Source: an uncultured Bacillota bacterium (GTDB taxonomy: Bacteria > Bacillota > Clostridia > Christensenellales > Pumilibacteraceae). Taken from it: a stretch of 49,215 bases of DNA. Shown here in pieces: positions 1 to 8,629 of this stretch (the first letter of the stretch is position 1; the number at the start of each line of letters is the position of its first letter). The translations under genes were made by a program, and so were the position numbers. The notes under the pieces were generated by a model that saw nothing but the letters and a program-made list of their open reading frames with translations, was not told the origin of the DNA and ran no database searches. The stretch covers positions 1 to 49,215 of the forward strand of contig CASFJH010000045.1 of NCBI GenBank assembly GCA_949294845.1, in the 5' to 3' direction.

Positions 1-1
1 T

Positions 2-1216
2 ACTCCCGGCGACATCTGGTCTCCCGAATTTCCCGGTCTTAAGCGTGAAGTTCCGGAAGAAATAAGACGCTCGGCGGAGGATTTTTACTTTCTCATGCAG
101 AGCTATCGGGCCGATTGCGGCGGATACGTTTCCGCCGTCGAATGGAATATGGGCTATGTGCGCGACCTTTACGGGGCGTCGCGCGGTATGCTGGCTGCCG
201 GCTGGTACCCGATGGTGAAGGAAATTCTTGCCTTTTTCAGAAACGGGTTTGAAAAGAACGGCTTTCTGGCGACAGCATACACTCTTGACGGACTGTATAC
301 GCCGCATATACACGAATGCGACCGTGCGGAAAATACAGGCTATATAGTTTTACTGCTGTTTGAATATCTTAAGGTCACCGGAGACCGCGAGTTCTTCGAA
401 GAACTGTTGCCGTTTGCGCGCAGCTGCGTCAGAGCGCAGAGCGAAGTCTGTTTCGGCGGAATGTTGCCTTTTTCGGGCGACGAGACGTATGTCGCCGGCG
501 GTATGCTGCCGAAAGTCCATATCGACGACGGATCGGCCGAAGCGACTATGCTGTTTATAAAGAGCGCGGAGCTTATGGCGCCTTATATGAAAGGCGACGG
601 CGCGCTCGATAAAGCAAAAGAAGCGGCTGCCGCTTTCCGCGATAATTTTGTTCGTGACGGGAGGCTGATAACCAACAATCCCGAGCGGCGCAAGATCGCG
701 GCGTTTCCGCCGTCGAAACACGGATGCTGCATTTATTGCTATAATCACCGCGACATCACGCCTAACGAATTCGGGCTTTATCGCTGCGCGGAATGTGCCG
801 CCAAACCTCAGGCCGACGTGCGTGACGGCAGGATATACGAACTGCCCTGCGTCGGAATGGAGCCGGTATTTTTCGGCAGCAACGTACTGACGGAAAAGGA
901 ACAGCTTGAATTTTTTGAACGGCTGGCGGAACAGACGCTTGCAAACGGGTATTTTGAAAGCGAGCTGAAAAATACCGGATACGAATTCGGCCTGCTTTTG
1001 TACGGGCTTACGCTTTTAGGCAGCCGCTATGCGCAAAAAGCCGCGGAGTTTACGCTTTCGATGCGCGACGAAGAAGGCGTATGGGCCGAATACTATTTTG
1101 GGGCTAAGCCGTCCGGTATGCGCTGGCGCTCATGGGAAACGGGAGTTAACCTCTGTGCGCTGATGAAATTTTGCGAAAAAAAGTCTTGCTTTGGAGGCAA
1201 CGGATGCGAAAAATAA
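2..1216 (+). CDS. (alpha/alpha)6-barrel glycosidase-like protein, 5' end cut
   Basis: The reading frame is open from base 2, so the true start lies left of the window; the first internal ATG is at 95. About 404 residues are visible. The helix-rich sequence, with motifs such as EWNMGYVRDLYGASRGML and the C-terminal WRSWETGVNLCALM, resembles the six-hairpin (alpha/alpha)6 glycosidase fold, but I cannot assign a GH family. An unusual insert has Cys codons at 728/737 and 785/794 (CIYC, then CAEC, 15 residues apart), which looks like a small zinc ribbon. The gene overlaps the next one by 13 nt, and that gene is also a glycosidase, so the two probably act on the same oligosaccharide. No export signal can be judged because the N-terminus is missing. 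Confidence 0.6.
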   Translation, partial: TPGDIWSPEFPGLKREVPEEIRRSAEDFYFLMQSYRADCGGYVSAVEWNMGYVRDLYGASRGMLAAGWYPMVKEILAFFRNGFEKNGFLATAYTLDGLYTPHIHECDRAENTGYIVLLLFEYLKVTGDREFFEELLPFARSCVRAQSEVCFGGMLPFSGDETYVAGGMLPKVHIDDGSAEATMLFIKSAELMAPYMKGDGALDKAKEAAAAFRDNFVRDGRLITNNPERRKIAAFPPSKHGCCIYCYNHRDITPNEFGLYRCAECAAKPQADVRDGRIYELPCVGMEPVFFGSNVLTEKEQLEFFERLAEQTLANGYFESELKNTGYEFGLLLYGLTLLGSRYAQKAAEFTLSMRDEEGVWAEYYFGAKPSGMRWRSWETGVNLCALMKFCEKKSCFGGNGCEK

Positions 1217-2454
1217 TAATCGCGATACTGACGCTTTTATTGACGGCAGGCGCTTTTGCCTGCGGCGGAGGCGGTGAGGAAGAAAGCATGAAAGGGGACG
1301 ATGTGTCGCTTATTTACGGCGAAAATTACAGGCAGGAATTCGAGCAGCCCGAAAAGGGCCGGCTTGAGGGTATGTGCTATCTGGCGTTCGAGGGAGTTTC
1401 AAACGGCATCGATTATGTTAAAGCCTACGAATTGCTTCACAATCTGGGCGTAAAAAGTATGCGGCAATGGATGCACTTCGGCTATTTTATGTCCGATCCG
1501 GATACCTTTCTGCCCGAAGAAACGGCGCTCATGCATGAGATTATAAGGGAAGGGCAGCGCTACGGCATATTTATGATAGGTATGTCGCATCAGAACTGGT
1601 CGGTAACCGATGAAAGGTTCGTAATAGGAAAGCCGAGAAGAGGTACCAGTCAGTACGAGCTGTGGCTCGATACCTACGAGAGAACGTGGTATAACGTTGT
1701 TAAAGAATTTCCCGAAATAACATATTGGGAGATAGACAACGAAGTCAACAACCCCGACTTTATGTATACCCACGGCGAATTCGGCCGGAAGCTCTCCACG
1801 GAGGAAATGGCAGCCATTACCGCCGATATGCATTTCCGCGCCAGCCGCGGCATCCATGCCGCAAATCCCGACGCCGTTACCGTATTAGGAGGGGTAGTCG
1901 ATCCCGTAGGACTGGGACTGCCTACCGCCGATATAGGCACGACAATGGTCAGTTTCATGGAGGCGCTGTACGATGCCATCGAGAGCGGGGAGCACGGAAG
2001 CTACTATCCCGACGACTTTTTTCAGACTGCGGCATGGCATCCTTACTACTATACGGGCAAGCCGGACGATTATTTCGTGGAACAGAATAACGCCGTCTAC
2101 GAAGTGATAAAACGCCGTGAAGGCAAAGACAAAAAGGTATATCTGACAGAGTTCGGATGGAACGAGAATTTATACGATATGGACGAAATCGTCGACGCGA
2201 TAAGCTCGCTTTTTACGGTGGTGGGCGAGCGTATGCCTTATGTGGAATCGCTCATGTATTTCCGTATGTTTGACAACGTGGCCGACAATATGAACACTGC
2301 GGGACTGTTCTGCGATCCCAATCCCGACCGCTCCGATATATTCGGCGGCGTGCGCAGAGATCCCGGTTCGCCCAAACCCTCGGCTTACGCTTTTCAGGAG
2401 GCGTGCTCGGGCTCCGGAAGCCTCAACGTACTAAAGACCGAACTTGTCGACTGA
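1204..2454 (+). CDS. Lipoprotein clan GH-A glycoside hydrolase (GH39/GH5-like)
   Basis: This is a predicted surface-anchored TIM-barrel glycosidase of 416 aa. I chose ATG 1204 because GGAGG at 1193-1197 lies 6 nt upstream and because it gives a clean signal peptide ending in AGAFAC with Cys20 as the lipid anchor. An upstream ATG at 1171 would put charged residues before the signal. Clan GH-A catalytic motifs are visible: WEIDNE (acid/base Glu180) and YLTEFGW (nucleophile Glu316), on strands 4 and 7 of the barrel. The substrate is unknown; similar proteins occur among beta-xylosidases and related retaining enzymes. It is co-transcribed with the partial glycosidase upstream. A strong hairpin at 2649-2681 ends the unit. 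Confidence 0.75.
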   Translation: MRKIIIAILTLLLTAGAFACGGGGEEESMKGDDVSLIYGENYRQEFEQPEKGRLEGMCYLAFEGVSNGIDYVKAYELLHNLGVKSMRQWMHFGYFMSDPDTFLPEETALMHEIIREGQRYGIFMIGMSHQNWSVTDERFVIGKPRRGTSQYELWLDTYERTWYNVVKEFPEITYWEIDNEVNNPDFMYTHGEFGRKLSTEEMAAITADMHFRASRGIHAANPDAVTVLGGVVDPVGLGLPTADIGTTMVSFMEALYDAIESGEHGSYYPDDFFQTAAWHPYYYTGKPDDYFVEQNNAVYEVIKRREGKDKKVYLTEFGWNENLYDMDEIVDAISSLFTVVGERMPYVESLMYFRMFDNVADNMNTAGLFCDPNPDRSDIFGGVRRDPGSPKPSAYAFQEACSGSGSLNVLKTELVD

Positions 2455-2648
2455 AAGAGACTTCTTTTAACCGCGCGCCCGCTTTTATGCGTAAGCTGCA
2501 AACTCTGTCTGAGATTATTCATTATTATCTGTAAACGTTATGTTTGCGATTTCTCGTTGTTGTCCGTAGTGCGGGGTTTACTACTATTATGCGTATGCGG
2601 TATGCGCTGTTTCGGATCTGTCGGCGAGCCGCGTTCGGTAGCCGCAAT
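2455..2648 (+). other. Non-coding spacer before queH
   Basis: No convincing gene is visible. The stretch holds three close copies of TATGCG (2588, 2594, 2601) and ends at the terminator hairpin. Confidence 0.5.
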
Positions 2649-2690
2649 ACTCTATCCGCGGACAATATCCGCGGATAGAGTTGATTTTTT
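2649..2690 (+). terminator. Rho-independent terminator of the glycosidase pair
   Basis: A perfect 13-bp inverted repeat (2649-2661 with 2669-2681, 7-nt loop) built on CTCTATCCGCGG is followed by TTGATTTTTT. The U-tract doubles as the -35 element of the queH promoter. Confidence 0.8.
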
Positions 2691-2709
2691 AATCGCGCTG
2701 TGATATAAT
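2681..2709 (+). promoter_or_regulatory. queH promoter, predicted leaderless
   Basis: TTGATT (2681-2686), a 17-bp spacer, then TATAAT (2704-2709) with an extended -10 TG at 2701-2702. The -10 ends 6 nt before the ATG at 2716, which puts the expected +1 on the A of the start codon. The GGAG at 2711-2714 is 1 nt from the ATG and would not work as a normal ribosome binding site. Confidence 0.8.
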
Positions 2710-2715
2710 CGGAGC

Positions 2716-3243
2716 ATGGATCGGAAAAAGAAGCTTTTACTGCATTGCTGCTGCGCTCCGTGTTCGAGCGCGGTGCTCGAGCGTCTTGACGGATACGAGC
2801 CGACGCTCTGTTTTGTCAATCCCAATATCGACACAAAAGAGGAATACTATAAGCGCGCGGCGGAACTCGAGAGACTCAATGCGCTCACTCTGAAAGCGCC
2901 GATAATTATACCCGACTATAAGCCGGAGACTTTTACTGCCGTCTGCAAGGGACTGGAGCGCGAACCCGAAGGGGGGCTCCGCTGTCGTGAATGTATAAAG
3001 CTGCGCCTGAAAGCTACGGCGGAGCTCGCCGGGGACTACGACGCCGTTACTACAACGCTGACCGTAAGCCCTCATAAGAACGCGGCAATGATCAACTCTA
3101 TAGGCGCCGTGCTTACCGACAAATGGCTGTATTCGGACTTTAAGAAAAAGGACGGGTTTAAGCGTTCGGTCGAGCTGAGCCGCGTTTACGGGCTTTACAG
3201 GCAGAATTACTGCGGATGCGTGTTTTCCAAGCGCGATGAATAA
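2716..3243 (+). CDS. queH: Epoxyqueuosine reductase QueH
   Basis: This 175-aa protein should catalyse the last step of queuosine tRNA modification, reducing epoxyqueuosine to queuosine. It belongs to the non-cobalamin QueH (DUF208) family rather than QueG. The family's Cys motifs are all present: LLHCCCAPCSS near the N-terminus, CREC in the middle and QNYCGCVFS near the C-terminus, which together ligate an Fe-S cluster and metal site. The length is normal for the family. The mRNA is predicted to begin at the start codon. The 3' end overlaps uvrC by 8 nt, so both are probably translated from one transcript. Confidence 0.88.
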   Translation: MDRKKKLLLHCCCAPCSSAVLERLDGYEPTLCFVNPNIDTKEEYYKRAAELERLNALTLKAPIIIPDYKPETFTAVCKGLEREPEGGLRCRECIKLRLKATAELAGDYDAVTTTLTVSPHKNAAMINSIGAVLTDKWLYSDFKKKDGFKRSVELSRVYGLYRQNYCGCVFSKRDE

Positions 3244-5050
3244 GCTGCTGGAGGAGAAAATTGCCGGACTGCCCGAAAATCCGGGCGTATATATAATGCG
3301 CGACTCGCGCGGCGGCATAATATACATCGGGAAGGCAGTCGTACTTAAAAACAGAGTACGGCAGTATTTTTTTAATACGCAGAAGCAGCCTAAGGTGCAG
3401 GCGATGGTGGATAACATCGCCGACTTCGATTATATAATCACGCTGAGCGAGCGCGATGCTCTCGCGCTTGAAGCGAATCTTATCAAAAAGTATAAGCCGC
3501 ATTATAATATTCTTCTTAAGGACGATAAGGCTTTTCCGTATATAAGGATAAACACCAAAGAGGACTTTCCTGCAATAGAAATAACGCGCCGCGTCAGGCG
3601 TGACGGCGCAAGATATTTCGGGCCGTATTTCAACGGTATTCTCGTAAAGGACGTGATCGATATAGTACGCAGCGCATACCGTTTGCGCAGCTGCACGGGC
3701 AATCTGAGCAGAAAGGGCAGGGAGTGCCTTAATTATCATATCAATCTGTGCCTTGCGCCCTGTAGCGGCAAAGTGACGAAAGAGGAGTATGCCGCGGCGG
3801 TAGCCGGAGCTATAGCTTTTTTGTCCGGGTACGACGACGCTCCCGCCAAGGTCATCGAGCGCAAGATGAACGAGGCTGCAGCCGCCGAGGATTTCGAGAG
3901 GGCGATCTTTTACCGCGACAGGCTGGAAATGCTCAGGAAAATGAAAGAACGCACGCTTGCGGATCTGGGCGGCGCTTTTGATATAGACGCGTTCGCTTAC
4001 GTCACTAACGGCATTGACAGCGCGGTAAGCGTAACGCTGGTGCGCGGCGGTAAACTCATGGGAGTGAAAAACTATATGTTCACCGACGCGGCGTTGAGCG
4101 AAGCAGACGCTCTTAACGCTTTTCTGCTTCAGTATTACGGCTCGCTCGGCAACGAAGTGCCGGGAGAAATATGTCTGCCGGTAGAGACAGATACCGACGC
4201 AATTGCCGATTATCTCGGTACTATGTCAGGCGTAAGAACAAAAATAACATTTCCTTCGCGGTCCGCGCGCAAAAAACTGCTTGAAACCGCTCGCCGCAAC
4301 GCCGCCGATTACCTGGAAAAGAACGTTGACAAAGCGAGAAGAGCATACGACAGTACAGAGGGCGCGAACGAGCTGCTTAAACGTATTCTTCGGCTTGATT
4401 TTCTCGTGCGCATGGAATGTTACGACATATCCAACATAAGCGGCACGGATAAGGTGGCGTCTCAGGTGGTTTTCAGGCACGGAGCGGCAAGTAAAGCGGA
4501 TTACAGGCGCTTCAGAATAAAGACGGTGGAAGGATCGGACGACTTTGCGAGCATGGCGGAAGTGATCCGAAGGCGGTGCGAGCGTTATCTTTCAGGCGAC
4601 GATAAATTCAACGAAAAGCCTGACCTCATTGTAATAGACGGCGGCAAAGGTCAGCTTTCGGCGGCTTACGCTTCCATGCGCGCGTGCGGTCTGGATATCC
4701 CGATGATAGGCCTTGCCAAGCGCGAGGAGGAGATATACACGGTTTTCGATCCGGAGCCGATAGTGCTGCCGCGCGACAATTCCGCGCTTAAGCTTTTGCA
4801 GCGGATACGCGACGAAGCCCATCGGTTCGCCATCACTTACCACAGAAATCTCCGCTCCAAAAGATACGGCAGCGAGCTGGAAAATATCCCCGGCATAGGC
4901 CCCAAAAAACGCGCCATGCTGCTCAAGAAGTTCAGCGTAAAGCAGTTGAAGGAAATGACCGAAGGCGAGCTTGTAAGCGCCGGACTGGACAAAAAAACGG
5001 CTGCAAACGTCCGCAGCTACTTTAATCGCAATAAAAAAACGATTGATTAA
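3236..5050 (+). CDS. uvrC: Excinuclease ABC subunit C
   Basis: UvrC makes the dual incisions flanking bulky DNA lesions in nucleotide excision repair after UvrA2B loading. The protein is full length at 604 aa. Domains in order are: an N-terminal GIY-YIG nuclease (PGVYIM, then YIGKA), a Cys-containing region, a UVR motif (around EDFERAIFYRDRLEML) that contacts UvrB, the RNase H-like endonuclease half (IDGGKGQLSAA), and a C-terminal helix-hairpin-helix (IPGIGPKKRAMLLKKF). It starts inside the last codons of queH, indicating translational coupling. Its stop codon lies inside the -35 element of the following gene's promoter. Confidence 0.97.
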   Translation: MNKLLEEKIAGLPENPGVYIMRDSRGGIIYIGKAVVLKNRVRQYFFNTQKQPKVQAMVDNIADFDYIITLSERDALALEANLIKKYKPHYNILLKDDKAFPYIRINTKEDFPAIEITRRVRRDGARYFGPYFNGILVKDVIDIVRSAYRLRSCTGNLSRKGRECLNYHINLCLAPCSGKVTKEEYAAAVAGAIAFLSGYDDAPAKVIERKMNEAAAAEDFERAIFYRDRLEMLRKMKERTLADLGGAFDIDAFAYVTNGIDSAVSVTLVRGGKLMGVKNYMFTDAALSEADALNAFLLQYYGSLGNEVPGEICLPVETDTDAIADYLGTMSGVRTKITFPSRSARKKLLETARRNAADYLEKNVDKARRAYDSTEGANELLKRILRLDFLVRMECYDISNISGTDKVASQVVFRHGAASKADYRRFRIKTVEGSDDFASMAEVIRRRCERYLSGDDKFNEKPDLIVIDGGKGQLSAAYASMRACGLDIPMIGLAKREEEIYTVFDPEPIVLPRDNSALKLLQRIRDEAHRFAITYHRNLRSKRYGSELENIPGIGPKKRAMLLKKFSVKQLKEMTEGELVSAGLDKKTAANVRSYFNRNKKTID

Positions 5051-5071
5051 ATATATATTTTATGGTATAAT
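5043..5071 (+). promoter_or_regulatory. HAD phosphatase promoter, predicted leaderless
   Basis: TTGATT (5043-5048) overlaps the uvrC stop codon. After 17 bp comes TATAAT (5066-5071) with extended -10 TG at 5063-5064, then 6 nt to the ATG at 5078. Hexamers and both spacings are identical to those of the queH promoter. No Shine-Dalgarno sequence lies before the ATG. Confidence 0.8.
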
Positions 5072-5077
5072 TTTCGT

Positions 5078-5896
5078 ATGAAGTACAGAATGATAGTATC
5101 GGATTTTGACGGCACGCTTTTACGCAGCGACAATACCGTAAGCGCGGCTACACGCCGCGCGATAGCCGCTTTTATCGCGGCAGGCGGGATTTTTACCGTA
5201 TCGACCGGAAGGAACTATCCGTCTATAAAACGTCGCATACCGGACGTCGGGCTGGAGAAACTGGATATCCCCGTCATGTCGTTGCAGGGCTCTTTTGCGG
5301 TCAACAATCTTACGGGCGAGGAGATTTTTGCCGAATTTATAGACAAGAACGTTCTCGCCGAGTTTTGCGAGCTGTGCAGGCGCGACGGCATTTACGTCCA
5401 TATATATAATAAATATGAAGTTTTTACCGAGCGCAAGGACGCCCATTCTCAAGCATACGAGCGCCTCACGTCGGTGGAGGTAAAGGAAGTAGGCGATCTG
5501 TCGCGCTTTATATCGGAAAACGACGGATTTATAAAGGCGCTGGCGGTATGCGACGGAGGAAAATCGGATTATTACGCGTCGAAATGGGGCGAGGCCATGC
5601 GCGGCAAGGCGTCCGTTCTCACTACGGCGCCCGATTTTGCCGAGTGTATACCGCTTTCTTCGGGTAAAGGGCCCGGTCTTGCGCGCGTGGCGAAAATGCT
5701 CGGCATCGACGTGAGCGGAGTGATAGCCGTAGGCGATGAGATGAACGACGTCGGAATGATAGAAACGGCCGGATTGGGCGTTGCCGTCGCCAATGCGAAA
5801 CCGCGCGTAAAAGAGGCGGCCGATTATATAACGGCGTCCAACGACGAGGACGGAATCTGCCGCCTGATCGAAAAGTTTTGTCCGGAGGTCTTATGA
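5078..5896 (+). CDS. Cof-type HAD-IIB family phosphatase
   Basis: This 272-aa cytosolic hydrolase belongs to the HAD superfamily, class IIB (Cof/YbiV-like), which dephosphorylates sugar phosphates and related metabolites. Motif I is SDFDGTLL with nucleophile Asp and the DxD pair; motif II is VSTGRN; motif IV is VGDEMNDVGMI, supplying the Mg-binding acids. A C2 cap lies between them. The exact substrate cannot be read from sequence. It has its own promoter, with the predicted +1 on the start codon, and its stop overlaps the hprK start (ATGA). The shared transcript with hprK hints at a link to carbon control, which is an inference. Confidence 0.9.
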   Translation: MKYRMIVSDFDGTLLRSDNTVSAATRRAIAAFIAAGGIFTVSTGRNYPSIKRRIPDVGLEKLDIPVMSLQGSFAVNNLTGEEIFAEFIDKNVLAEFCELCRRDGIYVHIYNKYEVFTERKDAHSQAYERLTSVEVKEVGDLSRFISENDGFIKALAVCDGGKSDYYASKWGEAMRGKASVLTTAPDFAECIPLSSGKGPGLARVAKMLGIDVSGVIAVGDEMNDVGMIETAGLGVAVANAKPRVKEAADYITASNDEDGICRLIEKFCPEVL

Positions 5897-6843
5897 AAGC
5901 TAAGAATAAAGAGATTCAGGAGAATGAGATCGATATAAAGATCGAGGATTTCTGCTCCCGTCTCGATCTGGAAGTATTGCATAAAGGCAGCCGGGAGTTC
6001 ATGCATATATCGACATTTAATATCAACCGCCCGGGGCTGCAGCTGGCCGGCTATTACGAACATTTTTCCGCAGAACGCGTTCAGGTAATAGGCGAGATGG
6101 AAACCGCGTTTCTTAAAACTCTGCCTATAGAAAAGCGTCTTGAGACGGTGGAAAAACTTTTCAGATACGATTTTCCGTGCCTTGTTATTTCGACGGTGCT
6201 CGAGCCCGGGGAAGAAATAATGCAGTGCGCCGTAAAATACGACAGAGTCGTGCTGCGCAGCAAGCTGCGTTCGACCATGATCATGAACGAGCTGTCTATA
6301 TTTCTTAACGAGCTGCTCGCGCCTACAGAAACCATTCACGGCGTGCTCGTCGATATTTACGGCGTCGGCACGCTGCTTATCGGCAAGTCCAGTATCGGCA
6401 AGTCGGAGACAGCGCTCGAGCTTATTCAGCGCAACCACCGTCTTGTAGCGGACGACGCTGTGTCGATAAAACGCGTTTCAGACAGGCTTATCGGCTCTTC
6501 GCCTTCCATAATACGTTATTTTATGGAGGTGCGCGGTATAGGAATTATCGACATCAGGCAGATGTACGGTATAGGCGCGGTAAAGCTTACCAAAACGATC
6601 GACATGGTCGTTAAACTCGAGACGTGGGACGAAGAGAAAGAATACGACCGTATGGGCGACGTGAAAGAGTTTTATACTATACTCGACGTTGAGCTGCCCA
6701 TGTACACGATACCGGTAAAACCCGGGCGTAACCTTGCGGCGATTCTGGAGGTTGCGGCGAGAAACCACAGACTGAAAGATCTCGGTTACGATACGCTGGC
6801 GGAACTTGACAGGCGGATACGCGCCTCGCACGAGGATGACTGA
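5893..6843 (+). CDS. hprK: HPr kinase/phosphorylase
   Basis: HprK phosphorylates and dephosphorylates Ser46 of HPr and so controls CcpA-dependent catabolite repression in Firmicutes. ATG 5893 was chosen: GGAGG is 4 nt upstream and the codon overlaps the previous stop as ATGA, whereas a TTG at 5878 has no such support. The product is 316 aa, normal for the family. The N-terminal domain covers about residues 1-130. The kinase domain has a P-loop (GKSSIGKSETALEL), VADDAV, and the HprK signature VRGIGIIDIRQMYGIGAV. A cre-like operator before uxaB in this window is a plausible target of the pathway. Confidence 0.95.
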   Translation: MKAKNKEIQENEIDIKIEDFCSRLDLEVLHKGSREFMHISTFNINRPGLQLAGYYEHFSAERVQVIGEMETAFLKTLPIEKRLETVEKLFRYDFPCLVISTVLEPGEEIMQCAVKYDRVVLRSKLRSTMIMNELSIFLNELLAPTETIHGVLVDIYGVGTLLIGKSSIGKSETALELIQRNHRLVADDAVSIKRVSDRLIGSSPSIIRYFMEVRGIGIIDIRQMYGIGAVKLTKTIDMVVKLETWDEEKEYDRMGDVKEFYTILDVELPMYTIPVKPGRNLAAILEVAARNHRLKDLGYDTLAELDRRIRASHEDD

Positions 6844-7772
6844 TGCCTCTTTGGGGGATCGTCACGATAAGCGCCGCTGTCGCCGTGCTGACGGCTATTG
6901 CGGCTTTAGAGGCGTTTGCGCGTCGGAATTTCGCAAAATTGTTTTCCAGGCGCAATGACGAAGTTGTTTTCAGAAACGAGTTTAAAATCAAGGAGGCCGA
7001 GCTTAACCGCGATTCTGCCGAACGCATTATGTCGAATCCGCACGAAGAGGTCTCGCTTACGGGAGAGGGCGGCGTCGAGCTGTACGGAATATATGCGGAT
7101 AACGGTTCTTCGGTTACGGTCGTGCTTGTGCACGGGTATGCCGTAGACTGGAAGAGCAGGGCTTACGACGCCGAGCAATATCTGTCGCGCGGATATAATG
7201 TGTTGCTTACGGACAATACCGGACACGGCCGCTCGGGCGGCAAGTTTATTACTATGGGATATCTGGACGCGCGCAACGTGCTTTACTGGTGCGACTGGCT
7301 TGTCCGTGCAAAGGGCGCACGAAATATTATTCTCGACGGCGTTTCGATGGGCGCTGCAACGGTGCTGGCTACGTCGAATTACGAGAGGAGAGAAGCGGTT
7401 CGCGGAATTATTGCCGACTGCGGATACACGTCGGCGCGCGACGTACTGGCTTTTCAGATGAAAAAGCGGCACATTCCGGTGTTTCCCGTATTGCCGAGGA
7501 TATGTGCTTTAGCGCGTAAAAACGGATTTGACCTGAAGGCGTGTTCTCCCGTTGAGGGCGTAAGAAAGTCGTCGGTGCCCACGCTGTTTATCCACGGTTC
7601 GGGCGATCGCGTCGTGCCTGTGAGCATGACCGGCAGGCTTTTTAATGCCAACGCTTCCGAAAGAGAACTCCTGATCACCGAGGGCGTGGGACACGGGCTT
7701 TCGCATATACAGGCAAAAGAGCGGTACGGCGCCGCAATCGCCGATTTCGTAAAGGAGGTTACCGCCGAATGA
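6843..7772 (+). CDS. Membrane-anchored alpha/beta hydrolase
   Basis: This 309-aa protein starts with one hydrophobic segment (about residues 5-23) followed by an alpha/beta hydrolase domain. Visible elements are VLVHGYAVDW (oxyanion region), DNTGHGRSGG, the nucleophile elbow GVSMGA, FIHGSGDRVVP carrying the acid, and a C-terminal GVGHGLS with the catalytic His. It resembles the YqkD/BAAT-like esterase group; the substrate is unknown. Its ATG shares a base with the hprK stop (TGATG), so it is co-translated. Confidence 0.82.
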   Translation: MPLWGIVTISAAVAVLTAIAALEAFARRNFAKLFSRRNDEVVFRNEFKIKEAELNRDSAERIMSNPHEEVSLTGEGGVELYGIYADNGSSVTVVLVHGYAVDWKSRAYDAEQYLSRGYNVLLTDNTGHGRSGGKFITMGYLDARNVLYWCDWLVRAKGARNIILDGVSMGAATVLATSNYERREAVRGIIADCGYTSARDVLAFQMKKRHIPVFPVLPRICALARKNGFDLKACSPVEGVRKSSVPTLFIHGSGDRVVPVSMTGRLFNANASERELLITEGVGHGLSHIQAKERYGAAIADFVKEVTAE

Positions 7773-8371
7773 TTTCATCGCTACACACCATGATTTTTTC
7801 TTTCACGGCGGCCGTAAGCTCTTTTGCCGTTTCGGTAGCGCTTGCCGTCTACGGAGCGGTGCTGCTGAAGAGACAGATAAGACTTTACCGCTCCATACGA
7901 CTGGTTGAGCTTAAAAGTTCAAAAATCAAATACTGGGTGTTTGCAGCCGCGGCGGTGTTGGCGGAATTTTATCTGATTACCCAGATTTTCGATCCTGCCG
8001 CGCCTGAAGCGGTTCTGCTGCAGGGAGGATTCGGTCTGACCGAATGGCAGTACAATCTGGCGCTTTCGTCGGTAGCGGTAATGATCGCTGTGCTGATATT
8101 TTATCTTCTGATACTGGCGTTTTCCAAGTCCGCCGTCGTCGACAGGGGTGTTTACTGCGGAAGCAGGTTTCTTGACTGGTACCATGTGCACGATTATCTG
8201 ATAGACGAAAGTAAGGGAGTGGTGGTTCTGTCCGCCAACAAATACACCTTCCAGACGCTTATGGCGACCACTCCGCCTATGAAAGTCGCAAAAAACGATA
8301 TTCCCAAGCTTAAATTTATATTGAGTAAGAACAAAAATAAATTTTCCGGTTTCGTGAGCGAAACGCTTTGA
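7769..8371 (+). CDS. Three-TM membrane protein, unknown function
   Basis: I do not recognise a named family with confidence. The 200-aa product has hydrophobic segments near residues 5-32, 50-72 and 95-118, then a cytosolic C-terminal domain starting at DRGVYCGSRFLDWYHV that could be PH-like (DUF5673-like). It starts in an ATGA overlap with the hydrolase stop, and AAGGAGG lies upstream. It belongs to the hprK operon by position. Confidence 0.7.
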   Translation: MISSLHTMIFSFTAAVSSFAVSVALAVYGAVLLKRQIRLYRSIRLVELKSSKIKYWVFAAAAVLAEFYLITQIFDPAAPEAVLLQGGFGLTEWQYNLALSSVAVMIAVLIFYLLILAFSKSAVVDRGVYCGSRFLDWYHVHDYLIDESKGVVVLSANKYTFQTLMATTPPMKVAKNDIPKLKFILSKNKNKFSGFVSETL

Positions 8372-8385
8372 GAGGAGCAGACCGA

Positions 8386-8595
8386 ATGGACGATACGCAG
8401 TCGAAAAGAGAACGCATCCGCTCGTTAAAGAACAAATTGGATGCGCCCAGAATGGTCGGCGAAGGGGACATTGTTCCGTTCGCCTGGCGTCAGCCGCTTA
8501 CCGATCCGGGAAAGCGTATGAACAAAGTATACAAATCCATATGTAACGCCGAACGAGGGAGATCGTCGTTACCCGTTGTTTCAGACGACAAGTAA
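8386..8595 (+). CDS. Small hypothetical protein (69 aa)
   Basis: ATG 8386 has GAGGAG at 8372-8377, 8 nt upstream; a TTG at 8368 would be the alternative. The product is short, basic and hydrophilic, with no membrane segment and no recognised motif. Its place 14 nt after the membrane protein and the good ribosome binding site argue that it is translated as the last gene of the hprK operon. Confidence 0.5.
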   Translation: MDDTQSKRERIRSLKNKLDAPRMVGEGDIVPFAWRQPLTDPGKRMNKVYKSICNAERGRSSLPVVSDDK

Positions 8596-8629
8596 CGGTT
8601 TTATCGAGCCTTTTTGCAATCTTAATGTA

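Noticed and set aside
1171..1203. Upstream ATG 1171 for the GH-A lipoprotein
   Set aside because: It lacks a ribosome binding site and would place a charged extension before the signal peptide; ATG 1204 has GGAGG at the right distance.
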